Positions 40,655 through 49,565 of a stretch of DNA of 64,000 nucleotides are shown here, one piece after another. A program made the position numbers and the translations under genes. The notes beneath the pieces are model-generated. The model searched no databases. It had not been told where the DNA came from and saw only the letters and a list, made by a program, of their open reading frames with translations. How positions within the stretch are numbered: the first letter of the stretch is position 1; every line of letters begins with the position of its first letter. Source of the stretch: Sphingobacterium daejeonense (lineage in GTDB: Bacteria > Bacteroidota > Bacteroidia > Sphingobacteriales > Sphingobacteriaceae); the NCBI RefSeq assembly GCF_901472535.1, contig NZ_LR590470.1:4092001-4156000 (forward strand), read 5' to 3'.

Positions 40655-41015
40655 GACAGTAGACAGTAGACAGTAGACATTAGATACTGTATAGCGTGCT
40701 AGTGTCCGACTCTAATAAGCCGTGGCGAGTGTCACTAACAAGCCGTGGCGGGTATCACTAACAAGCCGTGGTGAGTGTCGCTAACAAGCCGTGGGTGAGT
40801 GTCTTCACCAAAAAGCCGTGGCGGGTGTCTTCACCAAAAAGCCGTGGCGGGTGTTTTCACCAAAAAGCCGTGGCGGGTGTCTTCACCAAAAAGCCGTGGC
40901 GGGTGTCTTCACCCGCCACATCATCCAACAGATTTAAAAAAAAAACAGATATTAGTCAAAATGTAGACTACCAAAGGTCTAATGTCTTATGTCTATTATC
41001 TATTGTCTTGTCTAT
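40655..41015. repeat. composite intergenic repeat element, copy A (inverted arms plus tandem core)
   Basis: Left arm 40655-40684 is made of GACAGTA/GACATTA-type 7-base units. Right arm 40978-41015 is made of the complementary GTCTAAT/GTCTATT-type units, so the ends form a long imperfect inverted repeat. Between them are a conserved block TGTATAGCGTGCTAGTGTC (about 40687-40706) and a tandem array of AAGCCGTGG units. A second copy with the same arms and block is at 52090-52296. No open frame inside resembles a protein. Confidence 0.8.
40717..40919 (+). repeat. tandem array of eight AAGCCGTGG units
   Basis: AAGCCGTGG begins at 40717, 40740, 40763, 40786, 40813, 40839, 40865 and 40891: a 23-base period in the first part and a 26-base period (adding CTTCACCAAA) in the later part. 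The last unit runs into a perfect hairpin, GTGGCGGGTG-TCTT-CACCCGCCAC (40896-40919). Confidence 0.85.
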
Positions 41016-41019
41016 TTCG

Positions 41020-41027
41020 TACTTTTG
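41020..41027 (+). promoter_or_regulatory. possible -7 box of dusB at the edge of the repeat element
   Basis: TACTTTTG matches TAnnTTTG and sits 16 bases before the dusB start, but no TTTG is found at the proper distance upstream. Confidence 0.3.
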
Positions 41028-41043
41028 TAAAAAAAAATCAAAA

Positions 41044-42040
41044 ATGTCAGTAAAGATTGGTGAGAATATTGATTTAGGTGAGTTCCCGTTGTTATTGGCT
41101 CCGATGGAGGATGTCAGCGATCCGCCTTTCCGTTTTGTTTGTAAGCAGAATGAAGTGGATATGATGTATACTGAGTTTATTTCTTCAGAGGGGTTAATCC
41201 GTGATGCCGCTAAATCGCGCCAAAAACTTGACATTTTCGAATATGAGCGACCTATTGGCATTCAAATTTTCGGTTCTGATATTGAACATATGCGCCAATC
41301 TGCAGAAATTTGCACAGCTGCGCAGCCAAATCTTATCGACATTAATTATGGCTGCCCTGTAAAAAATGTGGCTTGCCGAGGTGCAGGTGCTAGCTTACTG
41401 CAAGATATCGACAAAATGGTTGCAATGACCAAAGCTGTTGTTGATGCTACCCACCTTCCCGTTACTGTAAAAACTAGACTTGGTTGGGACGACAATACCA
41501 AAAATGTATATGAAGTGGCAGAAAGACTTCAGGACATAGGTATTAAAGCTTTGGCAATTCATGGCCGTACAAGGGCACAAATGTACAAAGGACAGGCTGA
41601 CTGGTCGATGATCAAAGATGTAAAGAGAAACCCAAGGATAAAAAATCCCAATCTTCGGAAATGGTGATGTTGATTCAGTGGAAAAAGCTGCTGCTTGGCG
41701 ACAAGAATATGAAGTTGACGGAATTATGATTGGAAGAGCATCAATTGGTTACCCTTGGATATTCAGAGAAATAAAACACTTCTTTAATACCGGCGAACGT
41801 TTAGATGGCCCAAAAGTATCAGAACGTGTTGATGTCTGCAATACCCACTTGGTCAAATCAATCGAATGGAAAGGGGATAAAACCGGAATTTTTGAAATGC
41901 GTAGGCATTACGCCAATTATTTCAAAGGAATTCCAAATTTCAAAGAATATAGAATGAAACTAGTTAGCCTTCAGGACGTAAATGAAATCCAAGAGGTCCT
42001 AGAAGAAATAAGATTTAATTTTGCAGAAGAAGTCGCTTAA
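41044..42040 (+). CDS. dusB: tRNA-dihydrouridine synthase (one frameshift)
   Basis: FMN enzyme reducing uridines in tRNA. Seen: LLLAPMEDVSDPPFRFVCK, YTEFISSEGL, IGIQIFGSD, IDINYGCPVKNV with the catalytic Cys of the NYGCP motif, GAGASLL, VTVKTRLGWDD, ALAIHGRTRAQMYKG, then after a break near 41650 IFGNGDV and the IGRASIGYPWIF motif. Corrected length is about 332 residues. Start chosen at 41044 (MSVKIGENI). The in-frame extension upstream is translated repeat DNA and is not part of the gene. Confidence 0.92.
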
Positions 42041-42060
42041 TAAGCGACTTCTTTTTTTTT
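42028..42060 (+). terminator. terminator of dusB overlapping its stop codon
   Basis: Stem GAAGTCGCTT / AAGCGACTTC followed by ten T; the stop codon lies at the loop edge. Confidence 0.9.
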
Positions 42061-42062
42061 CC

Positions 42063-43556
42063 TTAATCACTCTTCAGAATTTTAAGAATATTGTTTTTTT
42101 CTACATAAGCCACTACAGCCAAGAACAGAATCAAGATTAAGTTCCCTATCCAGAAATTACTGTAATAGGCTGCCCAGGACACCAAAAATCCCGCTATTAA
42201 ATACAATATTATCTTATTTGTCTTATAAGGAATTGAATAGTTTTGTTGACCCCAGAAGTACGACAAAGAGACCATAACCAAATATGTACAAGTCGTTGAG
42301 ATTGCTGCACCTACGTAAGAATACTTTGGAATAAGTAAAACGTTTAAAGCAATCGTAATTACAGCGCCTATAACAGAGATATAAAGGCCATACTTTGTCT
42401 GATCTGATAATTTATACCATACCGACAAATTCATATATATACCTAATAACACATAATTGAACAATAATATTGGAACGATAAATAATCCTGACCAATAGGC
42501 ATCCCTATCCAATTCTCCGCCCCTAATAAAATTCTTCAACCAATCTAAATTAGCACATAAACCAACCATTACAATGAATCATGGCGATTACGAAAATACT
42601 CCATAATCATCGCATAAGTTTTCTTCGCATTCTCATTCTTGGAATATGAAAAGAAAAATGGCTCTGCCCCCAATCGAAATGCAGTAACAAATAGATTTAG
42701 AAATACAGCGATTTTTGCAACGGCACCATAAACTCCTAAATCAGCATCTCCCTGTTCCCCAGGCAAGAGTCTAGGAAACATAATTTTATCTAGATTCTCG
42801 TTTACTATAAAAGAAATGTTCGCTATTAAAATGGGAAAGGAATAAGCTAGCATATCGCGAATCAATTTCGAATCAATCCTGAATCTAAAGGTCAATATTT
42901 GTGGAATGAGGAGAAGTAGAGTAACCGCACTAGCAATAAAGTTAGCTATAAACACATTCCCTAACCACCCTTCACGAAACCAACTAGCACTGAATTCCCT
43001 GAAAAACTCTGAAGAAATGTTGAGCTTTGGTAACCATGCCAATAAAAATAGATTGATGAAAATAAATACAAGAATATTGATGAGCTTTACAATTCCATAG
43101 CGGATAGGACGACCTTCTGCACGTAATTTAGCAAAAGGAACTACAGCAACCGCATCAACCGCTATTATCAATGCAAATAACTTGACATACACCATATAGT
43201 CCGAAGTATTTTCTCCTTGACTCAACCAATTCGCTATAGGAGGTAAAAGCGTAAATAACGGTCAACAGAAATAATTACCGTCGTGGTAAGCGTGATGAAA
43301 AAACTATTATCAAAAACTTTCTTCTTATCTCCTTCTATTTTTTGAAGATAACGGAAAAAGGTAGTCTCCATTCCAAAAGCTAAGACAGCATTCAGCATGG
43401 AAGCTAACGCAAATAGATTGGTGAAAATACCGTAAATAGATGTAGAGAATTTAGCAGTAAAGAAGGGAGTCATCACAAACCCCAGCATTCTTGAAAATGA
43501 TGGTCGAAAGACCATAAAATCATCGTATCGCTGACAAATTTCTTAATTACCGACAC
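42063..43556 (-). CDS. Wzx/MATE-like polysaccharide flippase (about four frameshifts)
   Basis: Multi-helix membrane protein of the lipopolysaccharide/oligosaccharide flippase family, moving lipid-linked sugars across the inner membrane. Starting with GTG at 43556 it reads VSVIKKFVSDTMI, YGLSTII, then SRMLGFVMTPFFTAKFSTSIYGIFTNLFALASMLNAVLAFGMETTFFRYL, the classical N-terminus. Later parts include AKLRAEGRPIRYGIVKLINI, AYSFPILIANISFIVNENLDKIMFPRLLPG and, in the last frame, LIPKYSYVGAAISTTCTYL. Breaks are near 43510, 43490, 43230 and 42570. Corrected length is about 495 residues. It starts 2 bases after the acylphosphatase stop. No glycosyltransferase cluster is near. Confidence 0.85.
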
Positions 43557-43558
43557 GT

Positions 43559-43840
43559 TTATTTATTTTTCTTGAAAACCTCAAAATTCCGAAATCCCTT
43601 AAGATCTGCGGATTCTTCATAATTCATCTGGTCTACCTCAGCTTTTTCTGGACCTTCCCCACAAAATTCCAACAAAGATTCAAGGGCAAATTTATCGCCT
43701 TCTGCTTCGATATAAACTGAACCATCGGATAGGTTCTTTACATAACCTTTTACGCCCAACTGATCAGCAACAGCCTTCGTAGATGCTCGAAAAAAAACAC
43801 CTTGAACCTTTCCGGTAACCTTAATATTCCAATGTTTCAT
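43559..43840 (-). CDS. acyP: acylphosphatase
   Basis: Small enzyme (93 residues) hydrolysing carboxyl-phosphate bonds. Seen: the phosphate-binding motif KVQGVFFRASTKAVADQLGV with the catalytic Arg (residue 18) and GYVKNLSDGSVYIEAEG with the catalytic Asn. Intact. Lies between the amidohydrolase gene and the flippase on the same strand. Confidence 0.95.
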   Translation of the reverse strand: MKHWNIKVTGKVQGVFFRASTKAVADQLGVKGYVKNLSDGSVYIEAEGDKFALESLLEFCGEGPEKAEVDQMNYEESADLKGFRNFEVFKKNK

Positions 43841-43875
43841 GAATACAAAGGTATAAGAAGAAATAGAATTAGAAA

Positions 43876-45041
43876 CTATCTAATTCTTCTTACCTTAACT
43901 TTTGGATTGAGCTTGAAGGTATCCATACCTTCCAGCAACAATAAACCTGGTCTTTTCCCAACTTCCAATGAACCTAATTCGCTATCTAAATTCAAAGCTT
44001 TAGCCCCATTTAAAGTAGCCCATTTGATAGTTTCATTAAAATCCAATTCTGGATATTCTTGGTGAATAACTTTCAATTCCTCTAAAATATCCAACGTATC
44101 ATTTGACGCCAAACTATCTGTGCCAATAACGATATCCTGACCTCCCAGGATGAAATTATTAATTTTTGGGATTCTATCTTCAATGTAAAGATTAGCTTTG
44201 GGACACAAACAGAAATAAACAGATCTGCCCATCCTATCCCACAAAATCCAGATCCTTAATGGACGTATAGGTATTATGGACTAATATCAATTTATTCTTG
44301 GCAGGTATAATAAGGCAGGTAAGATTGAATGGAATTTCTTGCTTGCGCCCTGAAATCCTCCATAACCACATCCATCTTTTCAAAAAAGTCCAAGAACTCC
44401 CCCTCTTTATATCTAAAAAGCTTGTTCTCCTCATCACTTTCTTGATTATGGATACTGATAATATTATCCTCACTGATTGCTCTTTTCAGAGTTTTAAACA
44501 AAAATTTGGAACATGAATATGGTGCATGTGGGGTAATCGAAGAATGTTTATAGTCAAAGTGGAATTCAATTTCCTTAGCAATGTCGATTCTTGTAACTAC
44601 ATCCTCCTTGGTAGTAGCCATGACCTCTACAAAGGTATGATATTTTATAGGGCTAGTCTCTTTGATTTTTGCTGTAACTGCAGAATTCACATGGTCACCT
44701 ACGGCTTGGATGCCATTCTCGTACATTAATTTGTCAGCTGCTTCGATTGCCTCTTCTAATTTCATCTCATGATTTCCCCGTTCATTGATTACTGTAGAAA
44801 GAAAGATTGGAAGACCTGTCCTTCTTGGAACTACACCAAGCATATGCGAGAGTTCCAAATGGCAATGTGCATTAATAAAACCTGGGATTAACGCCCCTTT
44901 AAATTGTTCTATCAGAGTCTCATCTATCTCACCTGGATTGAAAACACCCTTAACAACTCCATCTTCGTCCATCGCAACGACCCCCTTTTTTATAGCAAGA
45001 CCGGCAACGGGAAACACAACATCAGCAGCGTAATAGTTCAT
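43876..45041 (-). CDS. amidohydrolase-family deaminase/hydrolase (two or three frameshifts)
   Basis: Metal-dependent hydrolase of the TRZ/ATZ-like branch of the amidohydrolase superfamily. The first frame has GALIPGFINAHCHLELSHMLG (metal-binding HxH near residue 57), VGDHVNSAV, SSITPHAPYSCS and NIISIHNQESDEE; the following frames supply NKLILVHNTYTS, then VYFCLCPKANLYIEDRIP, GTDSLASNDTLDILEELK and the end LEVGKRPGLLLLE. All metal and substrate motifs of the family survive. Related proteins deaminate S-adenosylhomocysteine, guanine or aminodeoxyfutalosine; I cannot decide which. Breaks lie near 44290 and 44235. Corrected length is about 388 residues. Confidence 0.82.
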
Positions 45042-45214
45042 AAAAATATAAGTTCCGTTTTTCTAAAAGTTAGCGAATTTAACCCATCGAGGGCATTGCA
45101 GGCAATTTACAAAAAATTATAATCAGTTTAACTAATAAAAAAATAATTACGAATTTGTTACAATATTATTAAAATTTTGTTTTTTTCAACCAAAAGCCTA
45201 GATTTGCCCTATCT

Positions 45215-45323
45215 ATTAGGGGTGCCTTGTTTAATAACACAAAGACAGGCTGAGATTATACCCTGTGTTTCAACAACATACAAGAAACACAAACCTGATC
45301 TGGATAATGCCAGCGTAGGGAAA
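45215..45323 (+). promoter_or_regulatory. TPP (thi-box) riboswitch
   Basis: All conserved blocks are in order: GGGGTGCC, then GGCTGAGATTATACCC, the variable arm, and AACCTGATCTGGATAATGCCAGCGTAGGGAA. It lies 72 bases before the TonB-dependent receptor gene. No terminator-like stem with a T run is obvious between aptamer and start codon, so translational control is likely. Thiamine pyrophosphate binding would lower expression of the receptor. Confidence 0.95.
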
Positions 45324-45395
45324 GGGCGGTTAAATAAAACTTGTTGTAACCCCTTGCAGCAAGAAAGTTTAACTCATTAAAACAAAAAATTTATT

Positions 45396-47849
45396 ATGTT
45401 CACCAAGGTTTGGGCTACTATAGCCTTATGTTTGCTAACGCTCATGAGCTATGCACAACAAATCTTCACTGTAAGGGTTTTAGATAGTTCTGGAGCCCCA
45501 GCAATAGGTGCAACCGTAACTATTGACGGAAAAACCAAATCTTCAAACAATCAAGGAATCGTCCAATTCAGCAACCTGAAAGACCAATTCTATAACTTAA
45601 AAATTTCTTTTATCGGTTATAAATCGGAAGTTTCAAGAATCAATCCCGCTGCTGTAGCTAATTTTTCCATACAATTAAAAGATGAGGATTTTAATTTTGA
45701 GGAGGTTTATGTCTCTGCAACACGTGCAAAAGAAAACTCAGCAACAACATTTAAAACACTAAATAAAGAGGAAATCCAGAAAAAAAATCTGGGACAGGAT
45801 ATACCGTATTTATTGGACCAAACACCAGGAGTGGTCATTGGTTCTGATGCTGGTGCAGGTATCGGATATACCAATATGACAATCCGAGGATCAGACAATG
45901 AAAGAATTAATGTCACATTAAATGGAGTCCCTCTAAATAACCCCGAGAGTATGGGATCGTTCTTTGTAAATCTTCCAGATTTTGCTTCTAATACAGAAAG
46001 TATACAGATCCAACGCGGAATAGGAACTTCAACTAATGGCCCCGCAGCATTCGGAGCATCACTCAATTTCCAAACAGATAGATTGGAAGAAAAACCATAT
46101 CTGGAATTCAATAACGCATTTGGATCTTATAATTCATGGAAAAATACATTAAAAGCTGGTTCAGGATTGATCGCTAACAAATATGCCTTCAATGCACGCT
46201 TATCAAGAATAAGCTCTGACGGATATGTAGATAGAGCATCATCAAATCTTAAATCATTCTATGTAGATGGAGGAATATACACCGATAAGCACACCTTAAA
46301 AGCAACGGTATTCTCAGGGAAAGAAAAAACTTACCAAGCTTGGTATGGATTGGCAGAACCTCTTTTCACCGGAAATAAAGATAGAATTGAGGAATATGCA
46401 GATAATTTATGGCTATTCGACGCTGAAAGAGAGAGGTTCTTGAATGGAGATCGCAAGTACAACTATTATACTTATGACAATCAAACAGATAATTATAACC
46501 AAACTCATGCGCATCTAAATTACTCTTATCGACCATCTGAAAAGATGACCTTCAATACAGCCCTACATTATACACGTGGAGCTGGTTATTATGAAGAATT
46601 TAGGCCCATGGATGGTTTAACTCATTACGGAATCGATACTTTACTTCAAAACGGTGAGATTATCAAAAATACCGATCTAATCCGTAGGAGGTGGTTGGAC
46701 AACCATTTTTATGGCTTGACTTATTCCTTGATATATAAACCTTCAAACAATCTAAATTTCACCCTTGGAGGAGCATACAACCAATATAAAGGCGACCACT
46801 ATGGCGAAGTGATTTGGGCTAACTTGATTCCTGATGATCAATTAGGAGAAAAGTATTATTTCAGCCAAGCAAATAAAAATGATTTTAACTTCTTTGCCAA
46901 GGCTGATTACAGACTGGAAAATGTGCTTTTAAATTTAGACCTCCAATATCGTAATATAGTTTACAACGGTAAGGGTGATGATGACAAAATCAAAGACTTT
47001 AAATTTGATGACCACCATAATTTCATAAATCCAAAAGCGGGTATTACATATTTCTTAAATGACAATTCAAACATGTATGCATCCTATGCTTTTGCGAGCA
47101 AAGAACCAACAAGAAATGATTATGTAGAGAATCCAATCGGTGCATTCCCGAAAACCGAAAAAATGCAAGATATAGAAGCTGGGTATAGATTTAGAAATGA
47201 AAATATCAATCTTGGTGCAAACGCTTATGCCATGCTTTATAAAGACCAATTGATCCCTACCGGCGCATTGAATGATGTTGGATCAGCGGTGCGCATCAAT
47301 GTGGACAAAAGCTATAGACTAGGATTTGAATTAGATGGTAGCTGGAGGGTACATCCAAAACTCTTATTGGCAGCTACCGCAGCATTGAGCCAAAATAAAA
47401 TCAAGGATTTTGTAGAACACATACCTGTTTATGATGCAGATTTTAATGTCGTAAAAAATGAACTCATTACCCATAAGTCTACTGATATAGCAAAATCGCC
47501 AGCAGTAGTCCTTTCAAATAATATTACATATAAACCTATAGAAGCTTTGAGCTTTAGTTTCTTGAGCAAATATATATCTAGAATATATTTGGATAATACT
47601 TCTGACAAGAACAGAAGTATCGCTCCATCCTTCGTCAATAATTTTCAAGCGGTATATACTTTCTCAGCTTTTGGAATAGAAAAAATAGACCTCAACTTAA
47701 TGGTCAACAATATCTTCAATGAGAAATATGCTACCTCTGGCTACACATACAGCATGATTATGCAATCCGTAGGACAAAGAGACTACTTTAATTTCTACTA
47801 TCCACAGGCAGAAACCAATGCCATGTTAGGATTGAATATCAGATTTTAA
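45396..47849 (+). CDS. TonB-dependent outer-membrane receptor under TPP control (probable thiamine uptake)
   Basis: Outer-membrane barrel of 817 residues: signal peptide to about residue 20 (MSYAQ), a CarboxypepD_reg-like domain (VRVLDSSGAPAIGATVTIDG), the plug (VYVSATRAKENSA, then PYLLDQTPGVVIGSDAGAGIGYTNMTIRGSDNERINVTLNGVPLN and the GTSTNGPAAFGASLNF block) and a barrel ending in aromatic-rich strands (ETNAMLGLNIRF). The upstream TPP riboswitch makes thiamine or a precursor the likely ligand, as for the thiamine receptors known in Bacteroides. No inner-membrane thiamine transporter or salvage gene is adjacent. Intact. Confidence 0.9.
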   Translation: MFTKVWATIALCLLTLMSYAQQIFTVRVLDSSGAPAIGATVTIDGKTKSSNNQGIVQFSNLKDQFYNLKISFIGYKSEVSRINPAAVANFSIQLKDEDFNFEEVYVSATRAKENSATTFKTLNKEEIQKKNLGQDIPYLLDQTPGVVIGSDAGAGIGYTNMTIRGSDNERINVTLNGVPLNNPESMGSFFVNLPDFASNTESIQIQRGIGTSTNGPAAFGASLNFQTDRLEEKPYLEFNNAFGSYNSWKNTLKAGSGLIANKYAFNARLSRISSDGYVDRASSNLKSFYVDGGIYTDKHTLKATVFSGKEKTYQAWYGLAEPLFTGNKDRIEEYADNLWLFDAERERFLNGDRKYNYYTYDNQTDNYNQTHAHLNYSYRPSEKMTFNTALHYTRGAGYYEEFRPMDGLTHYGIDTLLQNGEIIKNTDLIRRRWLDNHFYGLTYSLIYKPSNNLNFTLGGAYNQYKGDHYGEVIWANLIPDDQLGEKYYFSQANKNDFNFFAKADYRLENVLLNLDLQYRNIVYNGKGDDDKIKDFKFDDHHNFINPKAGITYFLNDNSNMYASYAFASKEPTRNDYVENPIGAFPKTEKMQDIEAGYRFRNENINLGANAYAMLYKDQLIPTGALNDVGSAVRINVDKSYRLGFELDGSWRVHPKLLLAATAALSQNKIKDFVEHIPVYDADFNVVKNELITHKSTDIAKSPAVVLSNNITYKPIEALSFSFLSKYISRIYLDNTSDKNRSIAPSFVNNFQAVYTFSAFGIEKIDLNLMVNNIFNEKYATSGYTYSMIMQSVGQRDYFNFYYPQAETNAMLGLNIRF

Positions 47850-47862
47850 AAATAAACTATAA

Positions 47863-47897
47863 AGAGGTTGCCGAACTTGCTGTTCCCGGTAACCTCT
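47863..47897 (+). terminator. possible terminator after the thiamine receptor gene
   Basis: Stem AGAGGTTGCCG / CGGTAACCTCT (one G-U pair) with a short T-poor tail, 14 bases after the stop codon. Confidence 0.5.
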
Positions 47898-47966
47898 ATT
47901 TGCCAAGCTTGAAGTCTCCTCAAATTAAATCTTGTCAAATCCATTTTAACTTAATATTTTTAAACC

Positions 47967-48425
47967 ATGCGAGCAGTAATCCAACGTGTAACCTATGCCT
48001 CATGTACCGTAAATGGACAAATCACCGGAAAAATAGACCAAGGCTTACTTATATTTCTAGGAGTAGAAGAAGAAGATGGAAAAGAAGACCTACAATGGTT
48101 AGCTCAGAAACTGGTGAACCTGCGAATATTTTCTGATGAGAATGGCCTAATTAATAAATCTATCCGGGATATCAATGGCAACATTTTATTGATCTCCCAA
48201 TTCACACTTTTTGCCCAAACAAAAAAAGGAAACAGACCTTCCTTTATTCGTGCTGGCAAACCAGATATAGCTAAACCAATGTATGAAGAAATAGGAAAGG
48301 TATTATCAGAATTGTTAAATAAAAATGTTCAAATGGGAGTTTTCGGAGGAGACATGAAAATTGAGTTACTAAATGATGGACCAGTAACCATCATCATGAA
48401 TACAAAGGACAAGGATAATTTCTAA
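47967..48425 (+). CDS. dtd: D-aminoacyl-tRNA deacylase
   Basis: Hydrolyses D-aminoacyl-tRNAs, protecting translation. Seen: MRAVIQRVTYASC start, LIFLGVEEEDG, LVNLRIFSDENG, LLISQFTLFAQTKKGNRPSF with the catalytic Ser-Gln-Phe-Thr region, and the cis-proline motif GPVTI near residue 137. 152 residues, intact. Confidence 0.95.
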   Translation: MRAVIQRVTYASCTVNGQITGKIDQGLLIFLGVEEEDGKEDLQWLAQKLVNLRIFSDENGLINKSIRDINGNILLISQFTLFAQTKKGNRPSFIRAGKPDIAKPMYEEIGKVLSELLNKNVQMGVFGGDMKIELLNDGPVTIIMNTKDKDNF

Positions 48426-48436
48426 AAAACCCAAAT

Positions 48437-48799
48437 ATGACCATCAAAGAAGCACAGGAAATAGTTGATAAATGGATAACTACAACGGGAGTCCGTTATT
48501 TCAATGAACTTACAAATACTGCCATGTTAATGGAAGAAGTATGGTGAAGTAGCCAGGATCATGGCAAGACAATACGGAGAGCAATCTTTCAAGAAATCAG
48601 ACGAAGAAGTAAATTTAGGCGATGAAAATGGCAGATGTATTATTTGTATTGAATATGCCTAGCAAACCAAACTGGAATTGATCTGACATCAGCCCTGGAA
48701 AAAAACCTTGACAAAAAAAATATGCGAGATTCAGAAAGACACAAAAACAATCAAAAATTAAAAATAATCCTTTTAAACAACCCCTTTCCCATGGTCTAA
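48437..48799 (+). CDS. MazG-family nucleotide pyrophosphohydrolase (two or more frameshifts)
   Basis: Small all-alpha NTP-PPase. Reconstructed: MTIKEAQEIVDKWITTTG, YFNELTNTAMLMEEV, then GEVARIMARQYGEQSF (the EEVGE metal-binding motif spans the break at about 48541), GDEMADVLFVL (break near 48625), ANQTGIDLTSALEKNLDKK and RDSERHKNNQKLK. The metal-binding EExE/D pattern and downstream ExxD are all present. Expected length is about 110 residues; the true stop may be near 48766 if one A of a run is extra. Starts 11 bases after dtd, likely same transcript. Confidence 0.85.
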
Positions 48800-48818
48800 T
48801 GTCTATTGTCTATCTTCC
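48796..48818. repeat. solo arm of the TAGACATTAGAC-type repeat family
   Basis: GTCTAATGTCTATTGTCTATC, of the same unit type and orientation as the right arms of the elements at 40.98 and 52.27 kb. It overlaps the 3' ends of two convergent genes. Confidence 0.6.
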
Positions 48819-49370
48819 CTAATAAACCCAAATATTCATCCCTATCTTCAAAAACCCATTGATTATTTATTTTTTAATAAATAGCTAAGTAGCCAACTCC
48901 AGCTCTTCCTTCTTGTAAGTAAGCATAGAAAAAGACAGCTTGTGTTCCTTTCTATTAAAACCAATATTTGAAAGTCTAACTAATCCATTCGATTTTGGAA
49001 AGGTCTTGTAATATTTAAACCACCCCCCCTCATCACCAAATATATCTTTAAAAGAAGAGTGAGTTAATAAAAACTATTTTTTTTTGCGAATGATTTTCAA
49101 AATTTAATAAGGTCTTTTTGCTTGTTCTGTTCAAATAAATCCTTAAATCCCTCTTCGTCTAATTTTGGAATTTTAGATACGGCCTCTTGATAAGGAATTC
49201 GAACTTCATCTTTCGCAATGACTGTGGGAGTCTCTAATAACAACCATATCACTAACAAAGGAATTCAGAAAAATGGTATAGATATCCAACTTGTCCTTTT
49301 CCGTCTGAGAATAAGCAAGAAAAGAAAAATTAATTAACGCAAAAAGTAGAATAAGGGATTTTAGCTTCAT
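48796..49370 (-). pseudogene. exported protein of unknown function, broken by several frameshifts
   Basis: Signal peptide MKLKSLILLFALINFSFLAYSQ from 49370, then TEKDKLDIYTIFLNSFVSD and, in successive frames, ETPTVIAKDEVRIPYQ, VSKIPKLDEEGFKDLFEQ, IVFINSLFFKDIFGDEGG, FYKTFPKSNGLVRLSN-type sequence and AVFFYAYLQEGRAGVGYLAIY with a terminal NNQWVFEDRDEYLGLLGK. The final segment resembles small periplasmic proteins that end in a GGGYYLVLLKK...W-type strand pair. About 190 residues if corrected. No known family recognised. Part of the frame may be real DNA damage, but sequence-like conservation across frames suggests errors. Convergent with mazG; its end lies in repeat DNA. Confidence 0.5.
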
Positions 49371-49524
49371 AATGATTAGTTTGAACTTAAAGATAAAAAT
49401 CCTTATACAATCATCATCCATAATAGCTCCCCCCTATATCATTCCCAAAATTAGACAATTCTTTAACACCTATACATCTTATTTCTTACCTATATCCATA
49501 ACAAATCCCTAAACTCTACCCTTT

Positions 49525-49563
49525 CTTATGTCTTTTGTCTATTGTCTTATGTCTACTTTCTAC
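49525..49563. repeat. solo arm of the TAGACATTAGAC-type repeat family, second instance
   Basis: CTTATGTCTTTTGTCTATTG followed by further GTCTTAT/GTCTACT units, ending 3 bases before the stop codon of the EEP-family gene. Confidence 0.6.
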
Positions 49564-49565
49564 TA

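Noticed and set aside
40717..40919. CRISPR array (eight regularly spaced repeats)
   Set aside because: Units are almost contiguous, with the whole 23- or 26-base period conserved and no unique spacers; no cas gene is near.
40768..41043. N-terminal extension of dusB in frame with it
   Set aside because: The residues are a translation of the repeat array (KPWRVSS-type repeats); homologous DusB proteins start at MSVKIGENI (41044).
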